NCBI GenBank assembly: GCA_045636325.1
Contig: JAZTXH010000004.1
Location: 1-25,645, forward strand
Length of the DNA stretch: 25,645 nucleotides
Direction: 5' to 3'
Source of the DNA: CAKSHP01 sp045636325
GTDB taxonomy: Bacteria > Bacillota > Clostridia > UBA1381 > UMGS1253
Both the position numbers and the translations under genes were made by a program. Below, piece by piece: positions 7,228 through 13,298 of the stretch (its first letter is position 1; every line of letters starts with the position of its first letter). The notes below the pieces were generated by a model that saw nothing but the letters and a program-made list of their open reading frames with translations, ran no database searches and was not told where the DNA came from.

Positions 7228-7761
7228 ATGGCAGATAGTGAAATAAAAAGATTGAGTCAATGTATGAAAGATAATAGGTTATGTGGAATAAATCGCGATA
7301 TGATTGATGATTTAACCACTTTCGGTTTTCCTGTTGCTTTAAGCGAAAATTTAGTGTTGGTTGCAAATGTGTATAATTTTGATATTGATGGGTATAAAGT
7401 TTTAAGAACTCAGGATATAACTGAAGTTTTAAGTGGTGAAGAAGAAGATTTTACAGAAATGATTTTGCGCCGTGAAAAAATACTTGACGAATTTGTTCCT
7501 GAAAGTATAGACCTTTCAGGCCTTAAGGCAGTGTTTAAATCCCTTGAGGGAAAAAATCTTATTGTGCAGTGTGAAAGTGCAGAAGAGATTTATTTTTACG
7601 AGGGAAAAGTTACAGCGATAAATAAGGGCGAAGTAGTAATGAAAACGTTTGATTCGCTCGGTATTTGGGATGATGAGGAATTGCATATACCGCTTAACAA
7701 AATCACGAGTGTTTCTTTTGGAGGTCGCTATATTTCACTTATGTCAAAATATATTAAATAA
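7228..7761 (+). CDS. Conserved-looking protein of unknown function, co-transcribed with rnr
   Basis: A 177-residue soluble protein with no signal peptide or membrane segment. ATG 7228 is chosen because AAAGGGGAT lies about ten bases upstream; an in-frame ATG inside rnr lacks such a site. The N-terminal part (about 1-100) is mixed and acidic (GEEEDFTEM near 72-80). The C-terminal part (about 105-172) is an alternating hydrophobic/polar run with glycines (YEGKVTAINKGEVVMKTF, IPLNKITSVSFGGRY) that resembles a small Sm/SH3-like beta barrel. I do not recognise the family. Its place directly after rnr suggests an RNA-related role, but that is inference. Confidence 0.75.
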   Translation: MADSEIKRLSQCMKDNRLCGINRDMIDDLTTFGFPVALSENLVLVANVYNFDIDGYKVLRTQDITEVLSGEEEDFTEMILRREKILDEFVPESIDLSGLKAVFKSLEGKNLIVQCESAEEIYFYEGKVTAINKGEVVMKTFDSLGIWDDEELHIPLNKITSVSFGGRYISLMSKYIK

Positions 7762-7869
7762 ATTTGTTAAAATTATTTGCAAAAATTGTATTAAACATCT
7801 AAAATTCAACTGTAAAAATTAATATGAGCATAAAAAACCAGCCTTTTAAGCAATGGCTTTTGTTAGAAT

Positions 7870-7910
7870 AATAACTAAAAACGAACCCTGAAGGTTCGTT
7901 TTTAGTTATT
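7870..7910. terminator. Bidirectional intrinsic terminator
   Basis: An 18-bp perfect stem (7870-7887 with 7893-7910, 5-base loop) carries AAAAA on one side and TTTTT on the other. It lies between convergent genes, the rnr-linked protein and mscL, and can end transcription from both directions. Confidence 0.9.
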
Positions 7911-7922
7911 TGGTATATTAGA

Positions 7923-8303
7923 TTATTTTTTTAATAAATCCCTGATTTCTTCAAGAAGCAAAACTTCATCGCTCTTCTTGATTTCTTCAGCGACCTTTTC
8001 TTCTTTTTTCTTAAAAATCTTACCCATTGCAGATATTACACAGAAAATTGAAAGAGAAATAATCAAAAATTCAACAACTGTCTGAATAAAGTTTCCATAT
8101 GTAATACTTGCATCTTTAAATTGCCATACAAGGCCGGTAAAGTCTGTTCCGCCGATTAAAACACCTACAAGAGGCATAACTATATCAGCTACAAGAGAAT
8201 TTACTATTTTTCCGAAAGCGGCACCGATAATTACACCGACTGCCATGTCAACTATGTTACCCTTGAATGCGAATGTTTTAAAATTGTTAATAAATTTTTT
8301 CAT
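7923..8303 (-). CDS. mscL: Large-conductance mechanosensitive channel MscL
   Basis: A 126-residue membrane channel that opens under membrane tension to release solutes during hypo-osmotic shock. The N-terminal helix (KKFINNFKTFAFKGN) is followed by the MscL signature VDMAVGVIIGAAFGKIV in TM1 (about 17-43) and NSLVADIVMPL. A periplasmic loop and TM2 (about 68-93) come next, then a charged cytoplasmic helix (KKKEEKVAEE to the C terminus). Length is typical. ATG 8303 is chosen because GAAAGGTG (8320-8313) lies upstream; an in-frame GTG at 8315 lies inside that site. The gene stands alone on the minus strand, divergent from the CYTH gene. A 6-bp hairpin (8325-8330 with 8339-8344) lies just upstream of its ribosome binding site. 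Confidence 0.96.
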   Translation of the reverse strand: MKKFINNFKTFAFKGNIVDMAVGVIIGAAFGKIVNSLVADIVMPLVGVLIGGTDFTGLVWQFKDASITYGNFIQTVVEFLIISLSIFCVISAMGKIFKKKEEKVAEEIKKSDEVLLLEEIRDLLKK

Positions 8304-8435
8304 AAAATAAAACACCTTTCTACCGCATAATTAAATCTTTATGCCCGCGGCACGACATATGCTTATTTTAGCGTAAAACATCAAATAATGCAATACTTTT
8401 TAGAAAAAAAGAATAAAATACGGGAGGAAATTATT

Positions 8436-8954
8436 TTGAACACCGATAAATTTGAAATTGAAAGAAAATATCTTATAAAAATGCCATGTGAATCTGCGCT
8501 TGAGTCTATGAATATTATTTCAAAATCTAAAATTGAGCAGATTTATTTAACACCTACGCCAACGAGGCCCAATGCACGCATACGAAAGCGCGTTTTCAAA
8601 GAAGCAACGGAATATACAACAACGCAAAAAATTCGTATAAATGATGTAAAAAGAATAGAAGATGAAAGAGTCATATCTTTTGAAGAATATGAAAATCTGA
8701 AAAAAGAAGCAGATATAAGTGTTAATACAATTAATAAAATAAGAATTGTTGCAGAATATAATAATCAATATTTTGAAATTGATATATATGATTTTTGGAA
8801 TGATGTTGCTGTTATGGAAATAGAACTTGAAAGTGAAAATCAAAAAATTGAGTTTCCTCCTATCATTAAAATTTTAACCGAGCTTACATCCGACAAGAGA
8901 TTCAGTAACCATTCAATGGCAAAAAAAATTCCGGATATCAGCGAATATATTTAA
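8436..8954 (+). CDS. CYTH-domain protein (triphosphate tunnel metalloenzyme family)
   Basis: A 172-residue CYTH/TTM protein. The signature EIERKYLIK stands near the N terminus (about residues 7-15), followed by alternating acidic/basic strands (RIRKRVF, YTTTQKIRI, VMEIELESE) that line the tunnel binding triphosphate and metal in class IV adenylate cyclases, thiamine triphosphatases and tripolyphosphatases. The catalytic acidic and basic residues look kept; the substrate cannot be told, with inorganic triphosphate likeliest in bacteria. I place the start at TTG 8436 because GGGAGG (8422-8427) lies eight bases upstream; an ATG at 8388 has no ribosome binding site and would put extra residues before the signature. 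It is divergent from mscL. Confidence 0.85.
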   Translation: MNTDKFEIERKYLIKMPCESALESMNIISKSKIEQIYLTPTPTRPNARIRKRVFKEATEYTTTQKIRINDVKRIEDERVISFEEYENLKKEADISVNTINKIRIVAEYNNQYFEIDIYDFWNDVAVMEIELESENQKIEFPPIIKILTELTSDKRFSNHSMAKKIPDISEYI

Positions 8955-8961
8955 AAAAGCA

Positions 8962-8989
8962 TTGACATTACCGGTTGATTTGGTATAAT
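8962..8989 (+). promoter_or_regulatory. Sigma-A promoter (extended -10) for the femAB operon
   Basis: TTGACA (8962-8967), a 16-bp spacer and TATAAT (8984-8989) preceded by TGG (extended -10). The predicted start is near 8997, about 17 bases before the pseudoknot element, so the element lies close to the mRNA 5' end. Confidence 0.85.
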
Positions 8990-9013
8990 AATATAGTATG
9001 CATTTTTTAGTTA

Positions 9014-9065
9014 ATCTTATCAGGTCTGCGATAAGATATATAATTTAATTTTGCAGACGGAAAGG
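9014..9065 (+). ncRNA. Cis-regulatory H-type pseudoknot RNA, copy 1 (femAB leader)
   Basis: An 8-bp hairpin (9014-9021 with 9030-9037) has loop AGGTCTGC. The GTCTGC of the loop (9024-9029) is perfectly complementary to GCAGAC at 9053-9058, giving a second helix and an H-type pseudoknot with a 15-base AT-rich linker. The 3' strand directly abuts the ribosome binding site GGAAAGG (9059-9065). A second copy with the same geometry precedes purM (16757-16808). Sequence and pairing are seen; control of translation initiation is inferred from position. It resembles no riboswitch class I recognise. Confidence 0.6.
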
Positions 9066-9075
9066 CATGAAAAAT

Positions 9076-10164
9076 ATGCAACTTCTTACAGAAGATAAAA
9101 TAAAACAGTATGAGGAATTTAATAAAAAACACACAAAAGGGCATTTTACGCAAACTCTTCAGTGGGCAAAAGTGAAAGATATGTGGAAAAATGAAGTGGT
9201 TTTAAGTCTTGATGATAATGGCAATATTAAAGGCTCAATGTCGCTTTTGATAAGAAAAATTCCGTTATTTAATTCTACTATTATGTATTCACCCCGAGGA
9301 CCGGTGTGTGATATATATGATAAAGAAACAATTACAGAGCTTGTAAGCGGAGCAAAAAAACTTGCAAAAAAGCACAAGAGTTATGTTTTAAAAATTGATC
9401 CTGATGTCGAAGCGAAAGACGAAGAGTTTAAAAATATAATGAAAACTTGCGGCTTTAAAACCATAAGCTCAAAGAATTTTGAAGGTATACAGCCAAATTT
9501 TGTTTTCAGAAAAACAATTACCGGTATGAGTGAAGATGAAGTAATGGCATCTTTTGAAAGCAAACATAGATACAATGTTCGTCTCGCAATAAGAAAAGGA
9601 TGCTCTGTTAAGATAGGTACCCGTGATGATTTAAAAGACTTTTACAGTATTATGGTTGATACCGGTGTGCGTGACGGATTTGTTCCTCGTTCTTTGGAAT
9701 ATTTTGAAAAGATGTATGATGAACTTGGCGATATGCTTAGGCTGTATCTTGTAAGTTATGAAGGTAAGGTTATTTCCGGTGCAATATCTATCCTTTTTGG
9801 TAACAAGGTATGGTATTTATACGGCGCAAGCTCTAATGAATACAGAAATGTTATGCCAAATTATCTAATGCAGTGGGAAATGATAAAATGGGCAATAGAA
9901 GAAAAGTGTGATATTTATGATTTTCGCGGTGTTTCAGGAGACATGGATGAGAGTAATCCGTTATACGGTCTTATCAGATTTAAACGCGGTTTTGGCGGCG
10001 ATTTGGTAGAATTTATCGGCACACTTGATTATGTGTTTAATCCTTTTATGTATTTAATTGTTGAAAAAGGTGAAAGATTTTATCGTGAAATGAGACGAAA
10101 GCTGTTTTTGAAGAAAAACAAAAGCGGAGGCGCAAATGAAAAGGCTGATAATACAAAAAAATGA
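9076..10164 (+). CDS. FemAB-family peptidoglycan bridge aminoacyltransferase
   Basis: A 362-residue FemA/FemB/MurM-type enzyme. This family moves amino acids from aminoacyl-tRNA onto the stem peptide of lipid-linked peptidoglycan precursors on the inner membrane face. Two GNAT-like halves are visible: one with FTQTLQWAKVK, LLIRKIP and YSPRGPV, the other with KHRYNVRLAIRKG, GAISILFGNKVWYLYGASS, PNYLMQWEMIKWA and DFRGVSGD followed by GLIRFKRGFGG, all typical of FemX/FemAB proteins. The tail is basic. ATG 9076 lies ten bases after GGAAAGG; an ATG at 9067 is only one base from it. It overlaps the following racemase gene by 29 bases, suggesting that both act in making or modifying the cross-bridge. 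The amino acid transferred cannot be predicted. Confidence 0.88.
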   Translation: MQLLTEDKIKQYEEFNKKHTKGHFTQTLQWAKVKDMWKNEVVLSLDDNGNIKGSMSLLIRKIPLFNSTIMYSPRGPVCDIYDKETITELVSGAKKLAKKHKSYVLKIDPDVEAKDEEFKNIMKTCGFKTISSKNFEGIQPNFVFRKTITGMSEDEVMASFESKHRYNVRLAIRKGCSVKIGTRDDLKDFYSIMVDTGVRDGFVPRSLEYFEKMYDELGDMLRLYLVSYEGKVISGAISILFGNKVWYLYGASSNEYRNVMPNYLMQWEMIKWAIEEKCDIYDFRGVSGDMDESNPLYGLIRFKRGFGGDLVEFIGTLDYVFNPFMYLIVEKGERFYREMRRKLFLKKNKSGGANEKADNTKK

Positions 10165-11236
10165 TTTATCTGAAAATATTCAGAAAATAAAAAAATATGC
10201 AGGTAGCACAGAAACCAAGGTTATTGCAATGATCAAGGGTAACGGATATGGTATTGGATTGTGTGAATTTGCCAGATTGCTCACAGAAAACGGAATTGAT
10301 GCATTTTCAGTAAGTTTATCTGAAGAAGCGATTTCTTTAAGAAAAGAGGGTATAACAGGTGAAATTATGCTTCTGTCACCATTATTTGATATTGAACATG
10401 TAAAAGAAGCAATTGAAAATGATATTGTTTTATGCGTATCTTCGCCTGAAAGCGCAACTGTTATAAATATAGCGTGTAAACAGTTTAATTTAAGCGCAAA
10501 AATACAATTAGCTATTGATACTGGATTTGGACGATTTGGATTTCTGTATAATAAAACAGAAGATGCTGCTATTTGTATAAAACAACTTGAAAATTGTGAA
10601 TTGGTGGGGTGTTTTTCGCATTTTTCAGATTCATTCGAAAAAAACGAAAATCACACAAGAAAGCAGTTTAACAGATTTAAAGCAAGCATAGCGGACCTCA
10701 ATGCAAGAAACATTGATACAAAAATTTGCCATATATGTAATTCTGCAGCGTTTTTACGTTTTGAAGATATGCACCTTGATGCAGTACGTGTAGGTTCTGC
10801 ATTTTTAGGAAGAATTTTAACTGAGAACAGATTAGGTTTAAAGAAAATTGCATATCTTGAAAGTAATGTTATAGAATCAAAAACATTGCCAAAGGGATAT
10901 AATATTGGATATGCAAATACTTATACTACCAAGCGTGAAACAAAAATTGCAGTTGTACCAATCGGTTATATGGATGGATTTGGAGTTGTTAAAGCGAATG
11001 ATACATATCGTTTTTTTGACTGTTTAAGATATATTTATCATGATATGCGTTCTGTGTTTTCTAATATGAAAATATATGTTGAAATTAACGGCAAAAAGTT
11101 TCCTGTGATTGGAAGAATAAGTATGTTTAATATTGTAGTTGATGTTACAGGAGCAGATGTTTATACAGGCGATATTGTAAAGGCAAATTGCAATCCCATT
11201 CTTATTAATGCAAATGTAAAAAGAGACTACAGATAA
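10136..11236 (+). CDS. alr: Alanine-racemase-family PLP enzyme
   Basis: A 366-residue fold-type III PLP racemase. Lys34 in MIKGNGYG is the PLP lysine. HICNSAAF (199-206) and Arg218 in RVG match the cofactor-binding regions, and GYANTY and PIGYMDG (275-281) the C-terminal catalytic tyrosine and barrel regions. The canonical C/M-D of GRxxMDQ is Met330-Phe331, so a usually conserved aspartate is missing. The C-terminal NPILINANVKRDYR resembles a Clostridia subgroup. The family racemises L- and D-alanine for the cell wall, but serine or other amino acids are possible here. CGGAGG five bases upstream supports the start. It overlaps femAB by 29 bases, so the two are translationally linked and probably share one wall-building function. 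Confidence 0.82.
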   Translation: MKRLIIQKNDLSENIQKIKKYAGSTETKVIAMIKGNGYGIGLCEFARLLTENGIDAFSVSLSEEAISLRKEGITGEIMLLSPLFDIEHVKEAIENDIVLCVSSPESATVINIACKQFNLSAKIQLAIDTGFGRFGFLYNKTEDAAICIKQLENCELVGCFSHFSDSFEKNENHTRKQFNRFKASIADLNARNIDTKICHICNSAAFLRFEDMHLDAVRVGSAFLGRILTENRLGLKKIAYLESNVIESKTLPKGYNIGYANTYTTKRETKIAVVPIGYMDGFGVVKANDTYRFFDCLRYIYHDMRSVFSNMKIYVEINGKKFPVIGRISMFNIVVDVTGADVYTGDIVKANCNPILINANVKRDYR

Positions 11237-11273
11237 TGCATATAACACCATTTGAAAGGATGTTTTTTTATAT

Positions 11274-12347
11274 ATGTTTGAAAAATTGGCATTTATCGAA
11301 GAAAGATATGATGAACTAAGCAAAAAAATTGCTGATCCTGATGTAATAAGCGATAACGAAACGTGGAGAAAACTTTGTAAAGAGCAGTCAGATATAACTC
11401 CGATTGTTGATAAATACAAGGAATATAAAGTATCAAAGCAAACAATTGAAGAAGCAAAAATGCTTTTGAAGGAAACTCAGGATAAAGAATTTGAAGAAAT
11501 GCTTAATATGGAAATAGAAGAAGCAGAAGAAAATATTCTTCGCTATTCAGATGAACTTAAGATTTTGCTTTTGCCTAAAGACCCTAATGACGAAAAGAAT
11601 GTTATAATTGAAATCCGTGGTGGTGCAGGCGGTGAAGAGGCGACCCTTTTTGCAGCAAGTCTTTTTAGAATGTATTCAATGTATGCTGAAACAAAACGTT
11701 GGAAAACAGAAATTTTAAATACAAATGCAACTGACATTGGCGGTTATAAAGAAATTTCTTTTATGATAACCGGTCAGGGGGCATACAGCAAATTTAAATT
11801 TGAAAGCGGGGTGCATCGTGTTCAGCGTGTACCTGCTACAGAATCGTCAGGCAGAATTCACACCTCAACCGTTACAGTTGCGGTTTTACCTGAAGCTATA
11901 GAAGTTGAAGTTGAAATTAATCCCAATGATTTAAGAATTGATGTTTTCAGAGCGGGTGGTCCTGGTGGTCAGTGCGTTAATACTACTGACTCTGCCGTAA
12001 GAATTACGCATCTTCCTACCGGATTGGTGGTGTCTTGTCAGGATGAAAAGAGTCAGCATAAAAACAAGGATAAGGCTATGAAAATATTGCGTTCAAGACT
12101 TTATGAGCTTGTAAGTGCACAACAGAATGCTGAAATTGCTGAGAACAGAAAAAGTCAGGTTGGCACGGGTGACAGAAGCGAAAGAATAAGAACTTATAAT
12201 TTCCCGCAAGGCCGTGTTACAGACCACAGAATAGGTTTAACACTTCACAGACTTGAAGCTGTTCTTGATGGTGATTTAGACGAAATTATTGATAATTTAA
12301 ACACCGCAGACCAAAGCGAAAAGCTTAAGGCAAGCGGTCAGGAGTAA
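11274..12347 (+). CDS. prfA: Peptide chain release factor 1
   Basis: A 357-residue class I release factor that reads UAA and UAG and triggers peptide release. The codon-reading tripeptide Pro187-Ala188-Thr189 (RVPATESSGR) marks RF1 rather than RF2, and GGQ (231-233, GGPGGQCVN) is the peptidyl-transferase-centre motif. The N-terminal helical domain (about 1-100) and the RIHTSTVTVAV and RTYNFPQGRVTDHR segments are all normal. Length is standard. GAAAGGA lies upstream at a rather long spacing of 13 bases. It follows the racemase gene by 37 bases with no terminator between, so it may be read from the femAB promoter. The usual neighbour prmC is absent. Confidence 0.97.
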   Translation: MFEKLAFIEERYDELSKKIADPDVISDNETWRKLCKEQSDITPIVDKYKEYKVSKQTIEEAKMLLKETQDKEFEEMLNMEIEEAEENILRYSDELKILLLPKDPNDEKNVIIEIRGGAGGEEATLFAASLFRMYSMYAETKRWKTEILNTNATDIGGYKEISFMITGQGAYSKFKFESGVHRVQRVPATESSGRIHTSTVTVAVLPEAIEVEVEINPNDLRIDVFRAGGPGGQCVNTTDSAVRITHLPTGLVVSCQDEKSQHKNKDKAMKILRSRLYELVSAQQNAEIAENRKSQVGTGDRSERIRTYNFPQGRVTDHRIGLTLHRLEAVLDGDLDEIIDNLNTADQSEKLKASGQE

Positions 12348-12379
12348 ACATGCCTGAAAAAAATTTGTTTAAAAAATAC

Positions 12380-12408
12380 TTGACAAACTAAATTTTTTTA
12401 AATATAAT
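12380..12408 (+). promoter_or_regulatory. Consensus sigma-A promoter for the TPP riboswitch-thiT unit
   Basis: TTGACA (12380-12385), 17-bp spacer, TATAAT (12403-12408). The predicted start near 12415 lies inside a 14-bp palindrome. Confidence 0.85.
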
Positions 12409-12411
12409 ATG

Positions 12412-12425
12412 TTTGTCGCGACAAA
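12412..12425. promoter_or_regulatory. Perfect 14-bp palindrome over the thiT transcription start
   Basis: TTTGTCGCGACAAA is its own reverse complement and begins four bases after the -10 box. Its GC core stands out in AT-rich surroundings. Position and symmetry fit a dimeric repressor operator; no regulator is identified. Confidence 0.4.
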
Positions 12426-12437
12426 TATTTAAATATA

Positions 12438-12526
12438 AAAACGGGGAGCTTGTATAACAGGCTGAGAGGAAGATATTATCTTCGACCCGAAAACCTGATT
12501 TGGATAATGCCAACGTAGGAATGATA
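12438..12526 (+). ncRNA. TPP riboswitch (THI element)
   Basis: The conserved THI blocks appear in order: ACGGGGAGC (12441-12449), GCTGAGAGG (12461-12469), GACCC (12484-12488), ACCTGATTTGGATAATGCC (12493-12511) and AACGTAGG (12512-12519). It senses thiamine pyrophosphate in the thiT leader. A terminator hairpin follows 17 bases downstream, so control is probably transcriptional: TPP binding would favour termination. Confidence 0.97.
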
Positions 12527-12542
12527 TGCATAGTGTATTTAT

Positions 12543-12578
12543 GTGCTGTACCTTACAATGGTATGGCACTTTTTATTT
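12543..12578 (+). terminator. Riboswitch-controlled terminator before thiT
   Basis: A 10-bp stem with two G-U pairs (12543-12552 with 12560-12569, 7-base loop) is followed by TTTTTATTT. It is the expression platform of the TPP riboswitch. Confidence 0.85.
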
Positions 12579-12622
12579 GTATATAAAAACTTGGCATTAA
12601 AATTACTTAAGGAGGAATTTTA

Positions 12623-13177
12623 ATGAATAAAACAAAAAAAATTACAGTATGCGCAATGATGGTTGCTTTGTCGACTGTTCTTGCGTGGATATCAAATATG
12701 CTGCCGTTTAAATGGCTTCAGGGCGGAAGTATAACACTGGCAAGTATGGTACCTGTTATTGTAGCTTCAATAATTATGGGGCCAAAATGGGGAGTTTTGT
12801 CATCGGTTGTATATGCTCTCATTCAAATGCTTATTGGCGGAATTGCAGCACCGCCCGTACAGGACTTTTTGAGCTATCTGATGGTTATAATGCTTGATTA
12901 CATTATTGCTTTCGGTGTTTTGGGTTTTGCAGGATTTTTTTATAATATTTTTAAGAAAAACGACTTTTCGATACCAACAAGTGCATTTTTAGTAACCTTT
13001 ATTCGTTTTTTGTGCCATTTTTTAAGCGGTATAATAATATGGGGCGTGTATGCACCTGAAGGTCAGAGTGTGCTATTATATTCGCTTATATATAACGGGG
13101 GTTATATGCTGCCCGAAATAATTATAACGACCTTTGTAACCGCTCTTTTGATACCGATTGTAAAAAAACTTAAATAA
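12623..13177 (+). CDS. thiT: ThiT, thiamine-specific S component of an ECF transporter
   Basis: A 184-residue hydrophobic protein with about six membrane helices. It binds thiamine outside the cell and imports it with the shared ECF energising module (EcfA/A'/T), which is not in this window. ThiT features seen: a short basic N terminus, RFLCHFLSGIIIWGVYAPEG (about 132-151) with the tryptophan and glycines of the thiamine site, and YNGGYMLPE (about 158-166). The TPP riboswitch directly upstream independently supports thiamine as the substrate. AAGGAGG lies seven bases before the ATG. It is a single-gene unit bounded by the riboswitch and a strong terminator. Expression should fall when cellular TPP is high. 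Confidence 0.95.
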   Translation: MNKTKKITVCAMMVALSTVLAWISNMLPFKWLQGGSITLASMVPVIVASIIMGPKWGVLSSVVYALIQMLIGGIAAPPVQDFLSYLMVIMLDYIIAFGVLGFAGFFYNIFKKNDFSIPTSAFLVTFIRFLCHFLSGIIIWGVYAPEGQSVLLYSLIYNGGYMLPEIIITTFVTALLIPIVKKLK

Positions 13178-13181
13178 TACA

Positions 13182-13219
13182 AAAAAGGTCCTTTCGTACA
13201 TATGCGTAAGGACCTTTTT
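13182..13219 (+). terminator. Intrinsic terminator after thiT
   Basis: AAAAAGGTCCTT (13182-13193) pairs with AAGGACCTTTTT (13208-13219): a 12-bp perfect stem ending in T residues. It isolates thiT from the GTPase gene. Confidence 0.92.
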
Positions 13220-13237
13220 CAACGAAAAAAGAATTAT

Positions 13238-13266
13238 TTTACAAAAAGAAAATAATGTGATAAAAT
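13238..13266 (+). promoter_or_regulatory. Promoter of the TetM-like/NYN fusion gene
   Basis: TTTACA (13238-13243), 17-bp spacer, TAAAAT (13261-13266). The start near 13273 lies downstream of the in-frame ATG at 13257, which rules that ATG out and supports ATG 13299. The leader is only about 25 bases, so the leader-peptide attenuation known for tet(M) is not present. Confidence 0.65.
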
Positions 13267-13298
13267 ATATATTAACATATTACAATGGGTGGTATATT

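Noticed and set aside
8325..8344. 6-bp hairpin just upstream of the mscL ribosome binding site on the minus strand
   Set aside because: AT-rich and short; does not match the pseudoknot geometry seen before femAB and purM, so not listed as a regulatory element.
13257..13298. Upstream in-frame ATG that would lengthen the TetM-like fusion by 14 residues
   Set aside because: It lies before the predicted transcription start and has no ribosome binding site; the family N terminus begins at the later ATG.
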